Origin: an uncultured Anaerovibrio sp.
GTDB lineage: Bacteria > Bacillota > Negativicutes > Selenomonadales > Selenomonadaceae
Assembly (NCBI GenBank): GCA_934203205.1
Contig: CAKPYV010000032.1
Span: 1 to 24,473, forward strand
Reading direction: 5' to 3'
DNA: 24,473 nt
The translations under genes were made by a program, and so were the position numbers. The notes beneath the pieces are model-generated. The model saw only the letters and a list, made by a program, of their open reading frames with translations. It made no database searches and was not told where the DNA came from. Shown piece after piece: positions 14,167 to 21,943 of the stretch. Positions within the stretch are counted from its first letter, which is position 1, and each line of letters starts with the position of its first letter.

Positions 14167-15099
14167 ATGGCAGTTGAAGAGAACAAGGGAATTCTGCTGG
14201 AAACAGGTACAAATGAGTTTGAAATTGTTGAATTCAGCATTGGTTCTGTTAATTATGGCATAAATGTGGCAAAGGTACGGGAGGTTATTACCCGCACACC
14301 GGTTACAGAGATGCCTCAGGCACATCCTTATGTTGATGGTTTGTTTACACTGCGTGGCAAGGCAATTCCTTTGGTAAATTTGCCAAGATGTCTGAATATG
14401 CCTAGTCATGGAGAACCAAAGAATATAATTGTTACTGAGATTAACAATTATGATATTGGCTTCCTGGTTGACAGTGTATCCCGGATTCACCGTATTTCCT
14501 GGAAAAATATGGAACCTTCTCCAGAGGTCGGGGATCAGTCCAGAGTAGTAGGTATTGTTAAAATGCAGGAAAAGATTATTCTGTTGCTGGATTTTGAGAC
14601 TATTATTGCAGAGATTAATCCAGAGATTAATGCCAAGTTAACTACCTTTGATGATGCACCTATGGATATGAAGGCAGAGCGTTCCAACGTACATGTACTT
14701 TGTGCTGAGGATTCTCCATTGCTGAGAGAGCTGCTGGTAAATACTCTCCATGAGTCCGGTTATCGTTTTGTCCGCGACTTTAACAATGGTCAGGATGCTT
14801 GGAATTATCTGGCTAACAATCTTAAAGCAGATGTACCGGTAGAGGATCAGGTGAGGGTAATTATCTCTGATATTGAGATGCCACAGATGGATGGTCATCG
14901 TCTACTGAAGCTGGTTCGAAGTGATGCTAGATTTAATGATATTCCATTTATCTTGTTCTCCTCCTTGATTAGTGAGGAGATGCGCCACAAGGGCGAAGAA
15001 CTGGGAGCTGATGGTCAGATTTCCAAGCCGGAAATCAATCAGCTTATTGGTTTGATGGACGATCTTATCTTTGGTATTAAGAGAGATAAGGAAGAATAA
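14167..15099 (+). CDS. cheV: Chemotaxis coupling protein CheV (CheW-REC)
   Basis: Couples chemoreceptors to the CheA kinase and adapts through phosphorylation of its receiver domain. The 310 residues carry a CheW-like domain (about 17-160; FSIGSVNYGINVAKVREVI, LRGKAIPLVNL) and a response-regulator receiver domain (about 175-305). The receiver has acidic residues E181/D182, phosphoacceptor D235 in ISDIEMPQMDG, and Lys287 in SKPE. All key receiver residues are present, so it should be phosphorylatable. The GGGGG stretch near 14155 is the ribosome site. It is followed by a strong terminator, so it is transcribed alone. Confidence 0.96.
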   Translation: MAVEENKGILLETGTNEFEIVEFSIGSVNYGINVAKVREVITRTPVTEMPQAHPYVDGLFTLRGKAIPLVNLPRCLNMPSHGEPKNIIVTEINNYDIGFLVDSVSRIHRISWKNMEPSPEVGDQSRVVGIVKMQEKIILLLDFETIIAEINPEINAKLTTFDDAPMDMKAERSNVHVLCAEDSPLLRELLVNTLHESGYRFVRDFNNGQDAWNYLANNLKADVPVEDQVRVIISDIEMPQMDGHRLLKLVRSDARFNDIPFILFSSLISEEMRHKGEELGADGQISKPEINQLIGLMDDLIFGIKRDKEE

Positions 15100-15110
15100 A
15101 GATTTATTAG

Positions 15111-15158
15111 GAGCTGTTCCCTTCTGTTATAAGGTAGATAAGGGGACAGCTCTTTTTT
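15111..15158 (+). terminator. Intrinsic terminator of cheV
   Basis: GAGCTGTTCCCTT (15111-15123) pairs with AAGGGGACAGCTC (15140-15152), 13 bp with one T-G pair, then six T. Confidence 0.93.
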
Positions 15159-15236
15159 GCTGTAAATTAATATAGTAAATAATTTGAAAATATGATAAGA
15201 TATGCATGAACGAATGAAAATAAGTTTAAATATGTT

Positions 15237-15282
15237 TAAAATACTAACTAGATTGACTGATATAAGCAGCACAGTGTAGAAT
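15237..15282 (+). promoter_or_regulatory. Overlapping sigma-28-like and sigma-A promoters for the GGDEF gene
   Basis: TAAA (15237-15240), 15 bases, ACTGATAT (15256-15263) resembles the flagellar sigma-28/sigma-D pattern TAAA-N15-GCCGATAT with 6 of 8 matches in the -10 part. TTGACT (15253-15258), 18 bases, TAGAAT (15277-15282) is a good sigma-A promoter. Both would transcribe the diguanylate cyclase gene. Confidence 0.5.
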
Positions 15283-15353
15283 TGAGATGGGGATGTTTTT
15301 GTAATGCGAGGGAATTTTATTTATGGGGTATATGGTATAAAAGGAGTGGCGGC

Positions 15354-16442
15354 ATGGATGAGGTAATGGGGATTCATTTTTCAATGCTGGTTATAACTTG
15401 TTTATTAATGCTTACTATGGGGGTACAGGCTTATTATTCCATTGCCATAAATTCTAAATTGAATAGGACCTTTATTTATTGTTTTGCTTTAATTACTTTT
15501 TGCGCTGTCATGGATTGGTTTCGTTTGACTTTGAATGGGTCTACAGCGCCAGTTTATTTGCATTATTTAGTTGTCAGCGCGGAATATGCCAGTGCTCCTT
15601 TGGTGGTTTGGCTGATTATCCGGGTATTGGGACGAATGAGGGAAAATTATTTCCTAGTGCCCTTATTTGTTCTTAATATTATTCTGCAATTTTCTACAGG
15701 TTTTACTAATTGGATTTTCTATATAGATGATGCCAATATGTTTGTGCGGGGAGATTATTTCCGTGTTTATGTAGCTATTTACACCATTGGCATTTTTGCC
15801 ATGTATAGAGCTGTCCACAAATGTAGTCAGGAATATCAAAACCGTAACTATAAGATGCTGCTGTTAAGTATTATTTCCTTGACAGTTGGGGTAGGTATGA
15901 ACGAAGTTAGTGCTACAGAAAATCGTACTACCTTTTTGGCAGTAGCCATTGCCAGTACCCTGTTTTACATTTACTTTATGGAAATCAGTATTCAGACAGA
16001 TTCTTTGACCAAATTGCTGAATCGACGCTGTTTTGATAAGCATATAAAACAGTTGGGTTATGATACAGCTATTGTTTTCTTTGATATAAATAAATTCAAA
16101 AGTATAAATGATAATTATGGTCATAAGCAGGGAGATATTGTTTTACAGCAGGTAGCCAGCAATATTCGCTATGTTTTTGGCAATATGGGTTATATTTACC
16201 GAATTGGCGGTGATGAATTTGCCATGATTCTAAAACCAGGACAGTTGGAGAAGATGAATTATCCATTAATGGTGGAGCTGTTGGAAAAGAGAATGGATAA
16301 GGTGCGACAAAAGGAAAATCATCTTCTGCCATCGGTGTCAATGGGTTATGCTATCTACAGGAAAGGAATGGATAAAACCAAGGTAATGAGTATGGCAGAT
16401 AAGAATATGTACATTCACAAAAATGGAGACACCAGCTTCTAG
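15354..16442 (+). CDS. Membrane-bound diguanylate cyclase (GGDEF)
   Basis: Synthesises cyclic di-GMP from two GTP, a signal that usually favours attachment over swimming. The 362-residue protein has an N-terminal membrane region with about seven hydrophobic segments (residues 5-215) of no family I can name. A GGDEF domain follows (about 220-360): DSLTKLLNRR linker, FFDINKFKSINDNYGH, and an intact GGDEF at 285-289. The RxxD inhibitory site expected five residues before it is absent (GYIYRI), so product inhibition may be missing. The frame is open to 15282, but AAAGGAGTGG at 15339-15348 fixes the ATG at 15354. It lies next to cheV. Confidence 0.93.
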   Translation: MDEVMGIHFSMLVITCLLMLTMGVQAYYSIAINSKLNRTFIYCFALITFCAVMDWFRLTLNGSTAPVYLHYLVVSAEYASAPLVVWLIIRVLGRMRENYFLVPLFVLNIILQFSTGFTNWIFYIDDANMFVRGDYFRVYVAIYTIGIFAMYRAVHKCSQEYQNRNYKMLLLSIISLTVGVGMNEVSATENRTTFLAVAIASTLFYIYFMEISIQTDSLTKLLNRRCFDKHIKQLGYDTAIVFFDINKFKSINDNYGHKQGDIVLQQVASNIRYVFGNMGYIYRIGGDEFAMILKPGQLEKMNYPLMVELLEKRMDKVRQKENHLLPSVSMGYAIYRKGMDKTKVMSMADKNMYIHKNGDTSF

Positions 16443-16521
16443 GCGACTAGTAGATATAAATATAAGCTCTAATTATAGGCGAATGTTTTTTCTAAAAATG
16501 CTGGTTTTTTCCGGTAATATC

Positions 16522-16530
16522 TGTTATGAT
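16522..16530 (+). promoter_or_regulatory. Extended -10 promoter of ssb
   Basis: TGTTATGAT is an extended -10 element; no convincing -35 is present 17 bases upstream. It lies 66 bases before the ssb start. Confidence 0.5.
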
Positions 16531-16596
16531 AGATACAGATATTGTAAATGACCTGTTAGAAAGGTACTTTGGCAGGTGTGATGGGAGGAAATATAG

Positions 16597-17070
16597 ATGA
16601 ATAAGGTATTTCTAAAGGGCCGTCTGGCTCGTGATGTAGATTTGCGTACTACTACCACTGGCAAGTCTGTGGCTCAGGTAAGTATTGCGGTAAATCGCTG
16701 GGGTAAGGACCAAGGAGCTGATTTTATACCATTAGTTATTTGGGGGCAGCAGGCAGAAACATTTGCCCGCTATCTCTTTAAGGGCCGTGAGGTGCTGGTA
16801 GAGGGCCGTATGCAGGTAAGAAGCTATGATGACAAGAATGGCAACAAGCGTTATGCCACAGAGGTTATTGTAGAGAACTTTGAGTTCTGCGGCAGTCGTA
16901 ATGATGCTGGCAACGGCGGTGGCAACGATGGCTTTGGCGGTGGCAATAACTTTGCTGGCGGCGGTAATGACAGCTTCGGTGGCAACGGCGGTCAGAATAA
17001 CAGCAATGCGCCATTTGCAGGCAACGATAACTTTGGCAGTATGCCAGAGGATAGCGATATTCCATTCTGA
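16597..17070 (+). CDS. ssb: Single-stranded DNA-binding protein
   Basis: Coats single-stranded DNA in replication, repair and recombination. The 157-residue protein has an N-terminal OB fold (about 1-105; NKVFLKGRLARDVDLR, FARYLFKGREVLVEGRMQ). A glycine/asparagine-rich flexible linker follows, with repeated GGGN and FGG units. The acidic tip EDSDIPF recruits partner proteins. The GGGAGG at 16583-16588 is well placed. The gene stands alone and not between rpsF and rpsR, so it may be a second ssb copy, or this genome may have moved it. Confidence 0.96.
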   Translation: MNKVFLKGRLARDVDLRTTTTGKSVAQVSIAVNRWGKDQGADFIPLVIWGQQAETFARYLFKGREVLVEGRMQVRSYDDKNGNKRYATEVIVENFEFCGSRNDAGNGGGNDGFGGGNNFAGGGNDSFGGNGGQNNSNAPFAGNDNFGSMPEDSDIPF

Positions 17071-17092
17071 TTTAGGGTAATGAGGTGTTTTT

Positions 17093-17464
17093 ATGCAGTT
17101 TAAAATGATTCATGAGAACTACAATGTAGCTGATTTGGCAGTTTCCATTCCTTTTTATGAGGAAGCTTTGGGCCTCCATGAAGTAAGACGGAAGGAAGCC
17201 CAGGATGGTTCCTTTATCATTGTGTATCTGGCCAATGATGCTTCCGATTTTGAGCTGGAGCTGACCTGGCTGCGGGATATGGATAGACCTTATAATCTGG
17301 GAGATTGTGAATTCCATCTGGCATTCCGTACCGATGATTATGAGGCGGCTCATGCTAAGCACGAGAAGATGGGTTGCATCTGCTATGAGAATCCTCAGAT
17401 GGGTATTTATTTTATCAAAGATCCAGATGGATATTGGCTGGAGATTCTGCCACCTACAAAATAA
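17093..17464 (+). CDS. Glyoxalase I-like VOC family protein
   Basis: A 123-residue vicinal-oxygen-chelate fold protein, probably a lactoylglutathione lyase-type methylglyoxal-detoxifying enzyme. The four metal ligands expected of glyoxalase I are all present: His7 (MIHENYNVADL), Glu56 (FELELTW), His75 (EFHLAF) and Glu117 (GYWLEILP). The thiol cofactor is unknown. GAGGTG at 17082-17087 precedes the ATG, 22 bases after ssb, so they are likely co-transcribed. A terminator follows. Confidence 0.87.
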   Translation: MQFKMIHENYNVADLAVSIPFYEEALGLHEVRRKEAQDGSFIIVYLANDASDFELELTWLRDMDRPYNLGDCEFHLAFRTDDYEAAHAKHEKMGCICYENPQMGIYFIKDPDGYWLEILPPTK

Positions 17465-17476
17465 TTAAGAATCATG

Positions 17477-17511
17477 CGCTTATCTGTAAATATGCAGATA
17501 AGCGTTTTTTT
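17477..17511 (+). terminator. Intrinsic terminator after the VOC gene
   Basis: CGCTTATCTG (17477-17486) and CAGATAAGCG (17495-17504) make a perfect 10-bp stem with an 8-base loop, followed by seven T. Confidence 0.95.
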
Positions 17512-17578
17512 GCACAAACAATGACAATATTTAGAAAATAATAACTTTGTACCATTTGAGAGCTATTTCAGAAAAGTG

Positions 17579-17587
17579 TGGTATAAT
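17579..17587 (+). promoter_or_regulatory. Extended -10 promoter of the DUF2156-GNAT gene
   Basis: TGGTATAAT is a perfect extended -10; no recognisable -35 stands at the right spacing. The start codon is 44 bases downstream. Confidence 0.6.
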
Positions 17588-17631
17588 GCACAAAGATGAG
17601 TAATAGTGTAAGAATTAAGTAGGTAGATAAA

Positions 17632-19368
17632 ATGACCAAGATTAATTTTCGCGAAATAACTATTGAGGATAAGGATTGGATAAAAGCTAGACTGGCAGAG
17701 GATAATGATAACAGCTGTGAGCGCTCCTTTACCACGATTTTTTTATACCGTAGATTGTATAAGGCCCAGATGGCAGATATTTTGGGGTGCTGTGTCCTAA
17801 GGTGTATCTACAAAACCATGCGGGAGAATGTGCCCTATTGGACCTATTATTTTCCTATTGGGGCCGGGGACAAGCAAGGTGCCTTGAAAATTATGCTGGA
17901 GCTGTGCCAGCAGGAAGGCATCCCTTTGCATTTGGAGCCTATTACGGTTAAGGAAAGAGAAATGCTTTTGGAATGGTTTCCTGGGCGGTTTTTGATTGAA
18001 TCCAACCGGAATTGCTATGACTATATCTATAGCAGAGAAAAGCTGGCAGGGCTGCGTGGCAAAAAGATGCAGAAGAAACGGAATCATATTGCCCGCTTTA
18101 AGGACGATCCAGACTGGAGCTATGAGCCTATTACCAAGGAAAATCTGGCAGAAACCAGATTTATGGCCCACAATTGGATTTGTTCCCGGGAGGAAAAATG
18201 GAATGAGGATATGGAAAATGAATTTTCTGTGTTGGAGGATGCCTTTGCCAATTACGATGCTTTGGGGCTAAGAGGTGGTATTCTCCGGCAGCATGGGGAT
18301 ATTGTGGCCTTTACCATGGGAGATCCCCTGAACTCCGATACCTTTCTGGTACATTTTGAAAAAGCCTTTCCAGAGGTGCAAGGAGCCTATCCTATGATAA
18401 ATCAGCAGTTTGTCCAGCAGGCTACGGAAGGGTTTGAGTATATTAACCGGGAGGATGATACAGGAGATTTGGGGTTGCGGAAAGCCAAGCTGTCCTATTA
18501 TCCTGAGATTTTGCTGAAAAAATATGTGGCAGAAACCAGCGATGTACTGATGGCAGATCCTATTCGGGACAGACAGGCTATTGAAACCATGTGGGAGCAG
18601 TGCTTTGGGGACAGTAAGGATTTTATTGACTTCTATATGGAAAATCGCATGACAGAGCTGAATATGCTAGTGATTCAGCGTCAGGGACGGCCGGTGTCTA
18701 TGGCCACCTTCCTGCCAGCAGATATTCAGACTCCTATGGGAAATCTGGAGGGGTATTATGTCTATGCTGTGGCTACATTGCCAGAGTATCAGGGACAGGG
18801 GTTGTCTACACGGATTTTGGAATTTGCCCAGCAGCATTGGCAAAAGCCATTACTTCTGAGTCCAGCAGAATCCAGCTTGCGGATTTTTTATGCCAAGCGG
18901 GGTTTTCAGCCAGTATATGTACCTAAGTTTTATGCCCTCCAGCCAGCAGCCACCCAGGATGAGGTGGAGCTAAAGTCTGCTACAGCCAAGGAATATAAAC
19001 ATATTCGAGATGAGCATTGGCAGGGACCGGGATATGTGGCCTGGTTGGAGGAGGATATTGCCTATGCTATGAAGCATGCAGCCTTTCAGCAGGGTGAATC
19101 CTTGCTATTTACCAATCAACAGGGGCAGCAGCTGGTAATGTACACCATTGATGGCAATACCATGAGAATTGTAGAAACCACCTTGGAACTTAGCCAGCTG
19201 CCGGGGCTTCTTCCAGCTCTTAGACAGCGGTTCCAGGAAAAATATCCAGAACATGAGCCGATTATCAATTATGAGTATAAACTGCCAGATGGCATGGTAT
19301 GGCTGCCAGAGCAGTTTAAGACCACCAGATTGAAGCGCCGGGGCTATTTGAATCTGGTACTTGATTAA
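17632..19368 (+). CDS. DUF2156 (LPG synthase C-terminal-like) fused to GNAT acetyltransferase
   Basis: A 578-residue two-part protein. Residues about 1-300 resemble DUF2156, the GNAT-like fold of the catalytic part of lysyl-phosphatidylglycerol synthases. They carry the typical basic LRGKKMQKKRNHIARF stretch near 140-155, and LRGG and EYINREDDTGDLGLRKAKLSY later. Residues about 310-450 are a GNAT domain with an acetyl-CoA loop-type motif, VATLPEYQGQGLSTRIL, near 380, and AESSLRIFYAKRGF. The last 130 residues are less clear and may be an Eis-like C-terminal extension. No membrane segments are seen, so lipid lysylation as in MprF is unlikely. The substrate is unknown. The ribosome site is weak. 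Confidence 0.8.
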   Translation: MTKINFREITIEDKDWIKARLAEDNDNSCERSFTTIFLYRRLYKAQMADILGCCVLRCIYKTMRENVPYWTYYFPIGAGDKQGALKIMLELCQQEGIPLHLEPITVKEREMLLEWFPGRFLIESNRNCYDYIYSREKLAGLRGKKMQKKRNHIARFKDDPDWSYEPITKENLAETRFMAHNWICSREEKWNEDMENEFSVLEDAFANYDALGLRGGILRQHGDIVAFTMGDPLNSDTFLVHFEKAFPEVQGAYPMINQQFVQQATEGFEYINREDDTGDLGLRKAKLSYYPEILLKKYVAETSDVLMADPIRDRQAIETMWEQCFGDSKDFIDFYMENRMTELNMLVIQRQGRPVSMATFLPADIQTPMGNLEGYYVYAVATLPEYQGQGLSTRILEFAQQHWQKPLLLSPAESSLRIFYAKRGFQPVYVPKFYALQPAATQDEVELKSATAKEYKHIRDEHWQGPGYVAWLEEDIAYAMKHAAFQQGESLLFTNQQGQQLVMYTIDGNTMRIVETTLELSQLPGLLPALRQRFQEKYPEHEPIINYEYKLPDGMVWLPEQFKTTRLKRRGYLNLVLD

Positions 19369-19390
19369 CCATTAGTTGGTGTGATATTAT
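19361..19390 (+). promoter_or_regulatory. Putative promoter of purC
   Basis: TTGATT (19361-19366, overlapping the preceding stop codon), 18 bases, then TATTAT (19385-19390) with the extended TGA before it. Confidence 0.5.
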
Positions 19391-19437
19391 TTACATTGCA
19401 TGAAGATGTAATTTTAACTGATTTACAGGAGGAAATT

Positions 19438-20307
19438 ATGAAAGAGTATAAGCCATTCAAATCCGGTAAGGTTCGCGAGGTATATGATGCAGGTGATAGC
19501 ATTATCATGGTTGCAACAGATCGTATTTCTGCTTTTGACCACATTCTCAAGAACAAAATCACCCAGAAGGGACAGGTTCTTACCCAGATGTCCAAATTCT
19601 GGTTTGATTTGACTGCTGACATTGTGCCAAACCACATGATTTCCGTAGATAATAAAGATATGCCTGAGTTCTTCCAGCAGGAGCAGTTTCAGGGCAACAG
19701 CATGATGTGCAAGAAGCTTACTATGCTGCCTATGGAGTGCATTGTTCGCGGCTATATTACCGGCAGCGGCTGGGAAAGCTATCAGGATAATGGTACTGTT
19801 TGCGGTATTAAGCTGCCAGAGGGACTTAAGGAGTCTCAGCAGCTGCCTGAGCCAATCTTCACCCCAAGCACCAAGGCTGAAATTGGTGACCATGATATTA
19901 ATGTCAGCTTCGAGGAAGGCATTAAGTATGTAGAGAAGGAATTCCCAGGTAAGGGCCGTGAGTACATGACCATGATGCGTGATGCTACTATTGCTATCTA
20001 CAAGAAGTGTGCAGATTATGCAAGACAGCATGGTATTATTATTGCTGATACCAAGTTTGAATTTGGTATTGACGAAAACGGCACCTTTATGATCGGTGAT
20101 GAGATGCTTACTCCAGATAGCTCCCGCTTCTGGCCATTGGAGGGCTACGAGGCAGGCAAGTCTCAGCCATCCTATGACAAGCAGTTTGTTCGTGATTGGC
20201 TGAAGGCTAATCCAGATAGCGATTATCTCCTGCCAGACGAGATTATTGAAAAGACCATTGCTAAGTACAAGGAGGCTTATACTCTCCTGTCTGGCAAGGA
20301 ACTGTAA
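19438..20307 (+). CDS. purC: Phosphoribosylaminoimidazole-succinocarboxamide synthase
   Basis: SAICAR synthetase: joins aspartate to CAIR using ATP in purine synthesis. The 289-residue protein is of the longer form (the Bacillus type is about 240). Features are SGKVREVY (glycine-rich ATP loop), ATDRISAFD, CIVRGYITGSGW, the DTKFEFG motif and DEMLTPDSSRFW. The frame is open to 19381, but ACAGGAGGAAATT directly before the ATG at 19438 fixes the start. It is separated from other pur genes in this window. bioY begins 7 bases after the stop. Confidence 0.97.
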   Translation: MKEYKPFKSGKVREVYDAGDSIIMVATDRISAFDHILKNKITQKGQVLTQMSKFWFDLTADIVPNHMISVDNKDMPEFFQQEQFQGNSMMCKKLTMLPMECIVRGYITGSGWESYQDNGTVCGIKLPEGLKESQQLPEPIFTPSTKAEIGDHDINVSFEEGIKYVEKEFPGKGREYMTMMRDATIAIYKKCADYARQHGIIIADTKFEFGIDENGTFMIGDEMLTPDSSRFWPLEGYEAGKSQPSYDKQFVRDWLKANPDSDYLLPDEIIEKTIAKYKEAYTLLSGKEL

Positions 20308-20314
20308 GAAGAAA

Positions 20315-20854
20315 ATGACAAAAGAAATTTTTACACCTCATGCAATGGCCAAGATGGCTATGTGTGTGGCCTTGATAAGTATTGGTGGCTACATTGCCTT
20401 TCCTACCCCTTTTTCTCCGGTGCTGGTAACAGCTACCACCTTGGCTTTGGGCATTACAGCTTTGGTTTTGCCCCCGAAACAGACCGCTGTAGCTATTCTG
20501 GTATGGATATTGCTGGGAGCTGTGGGGATACCTGTTTTTTCTGGTGGCCAGGGAGGTCTAGGGAAGTTGTTGGGGCCTAGTGGAGGTTTCTTTCCTGGTT
20601 TTTGGCTTGGCTATGTAGGTGTCAGTCTGCTAAAGGGTAGTAAATATGATTGGAAGCGCTATCTGCTGGTTTTGCTGGTGGTGGCTTTTCCTTTTACCTA
20701 TGCTTTTGGTATTGCCTATTTGATGTATGCTCTGCATATTGAAATGTGGCAGGCTATGACTATGGCCATGTTTTCCTTTATTCCGGGAGATATTATCAAG
20801 GCAGTGGCCGCAGCCTTTTTAGGGGTGCGTCTGAACAAGGTTTTGCCTCACTAA
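20315..20854 (+). CDS. bioY: Biotin transporter BioY (ECF S component)
   Basis: Integral membrane biotin-binding S component. It works alone or with an ECF energising module, which is not encoded here. The 179 residues form about six hydrophobic segments with the BioY signature GGQGGLGKLLGPSGG at 77-91. The frame is open upstream within purC, but the ATG at 20315 gives the standard BioY N-terminus (AKMAMCVALISIGGYI). The ribosome site is weak and it begins 7 bases after purC, so it is likely co-transcribed. A terminator follows. The pairing with purC has no obvious metabolic logic. Confidence 0.93.
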   Translation: MTKEIFTPHAMAKMAMCVALISIGGYIAFPTPFSPVLVTATTLALGITALVLPPKQTAVAILVWILLGAVGIPVFSGGQGGLGKLLGPSGGFFPGFWLGYVGVSLLKGSKYDWKRYLLVLLVVAFPFTYAFGIAYLMYALHIEMWQAMTMAMFSFIPGDIIKAVAAAFLGVRLNKVLPH

Positions 20855-20876
20855 AATTAAATTATTTAGGCATTAG

Positions 20877-20910
20877 GGAATGTTCTTTTAGGAGGACATT
20901 CCTTTTGTTG
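20877..20910 (+). terminator. Intrinsic terminator of purC-bioY
   Basis: GGAATGT (20877-20883) pairs with ACATTCC (20896-20902), with further weak pairs inside, followed by TTTTGTTG. Confidence 0.8.
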
Positions 20911-20953
20911 TTTCTGGGCAAAATTGTTGAATAATGCAGAATAGGAAAAAATA

Positions 20954-20967
20954 TGATATAATATAAT
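20954..20967 (+). promoter_or_regulatory. Extended -10 promoter of the RluA-type gene
   Basis: TGATATAAT (20954-20962), with a second overlapping TATAAT at 20962-20967. No clear -35 is seen. The start codon is 27 bases downstream. Confidence 0.6.
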
Positions 20968-20993
20968 CCATATGTGTCGTTTGGAGGAATATC

Positions 20994-21920
20994 ATGCAAA
21001 AAAAAGGAAAGGCGAAAAATTCCAGCCTAAAAAAATACATTGTGGCAGATAGATATGACGGCATGGCTTTGGAGGAATATCTAAAAACTGTAATGGAAGT
21101 ATCGGCTAGACAACGGCAGAAGCTGTTTTTCAGCCGTGGTGTTTATGTAAACGGCGTTAGTGCCCATACCAAGCGAGCCTTGAAGGCAGGGGATATGGTG
21201 GCTATACGCCAGTTTAAGGACACAAGCTACGGTGTAACCCCGGAGGATGGGAACCTGGACATTATCTATGAAGATAATGATGTTATTGTGGTCAACAAAC
21301 CAGCAGGGATTTTGGTGCATCCAGCAGGCCGTACAGAATCTGGCACCTTGGCTAATTACTTGGCAGGCTATTTTAAGCAGAAAAAGCAAATTGTAACCAT
21401 AAGGCCGGTGCATCGTCTGGATAGGGACACCACAGGTTGTGTTCTATTTGCCAAATCTGGCAAGATGCAGACTACTTTGGAAAAAATGCTGGCTGAGGGC
21501 AAAATCCATCGCAGCTATGAGGCTGTGATTGTAGGAGCAGGCAGTAAGCTGGCTGAGGAATGTCCACAGGGAATTATTGAGGCGCCTATTGCCAAGGATG
21601 TATTTAGGCCTAATCGTCGGGTGGTAGCTTCTGGGGGACAGAGGGCTGTAACCCATTTTCAGGTGCTCAAGGAGGGCCAGAGCTTTAGTCTTCTCTCTCT
21701 TTGGCTGGAAACAGGCCGTACCCATCAGATACGTGTTCATTTGGCTCATAGTGGCTATCCTGTAGTGGGAGACAAGATGTATGGCCGGGCAGATAAGAGT
21801 CTAGGCCGTCAGGCGCTCCATGCCGCAGCCTTGGAATTTGTTCATCCTCTTACAGGGGAAAAACTTCAGCTTACAGCTAAAAGACCAGAGAATTTTCAGC
21901 ATTTGGTTGATAATATATAA
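20994..21920 (+). CDS. RluA-family 23S rRNA/tRNA pseudouridine synthase
   Basis: Converts specific uridines in RNA to pseudouridine. The 308 residues carry an N-terminal S4 RNA-binding domain (about 15-75; SARQRQKLFFSRGVYVNG) and a catalytic domain with NKPAGILVHP. The catalytic Asp143 is in HRLDRDTTG, and GRTHQIRVHLAHSGYPVVGDKMYG is split across two later motifs. Which position it modifies (RluD-type or other) cannot be decided. The start has TTGGAGGAAT upstream. A short lysine-rich leader (QKKGKAKNSSLKK) precedes the S4 domain. Confidence 0.94.
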   Translation: MQKKGKAKNSSLKKYIVADRYDGMALEEYLKTVMEVSARQRQKLFFSRGVYVNGVSAHTKRALKAGDMVAIRQFKDTSYGVTPEDGNLDIIYEDNDVIVVNKPAGILVHPAGRTESGTLANYLAGYFKQKKQIVTIRPVHRLDRDTTGCVLFAKSGKMQTTLEKMLAEGKIHRSYEAVIVGAGSKLAEECPQGIIEAPIAKDVFRPNRRVVASGGQRAVTHFQVLKEGQSFSLLSLWLETGRTHQIRVHLAHSGYPVVGDKMYGRADKSLGRQALHAAALEFVHPLTGEKLQLTAKRPENFQHLVDNI

Positions 21921-21943
21921 CAAAAAAGAAAGGGTTTTAGGGA

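Noticed and set aside
15202..15279. Possible 25-residue leader peptide upstream of the GGDEF gene
   Set aside because: The ribosome site is weak, and the stretch overlaps both candidate promoters, so it would not be fully transcribed from them.
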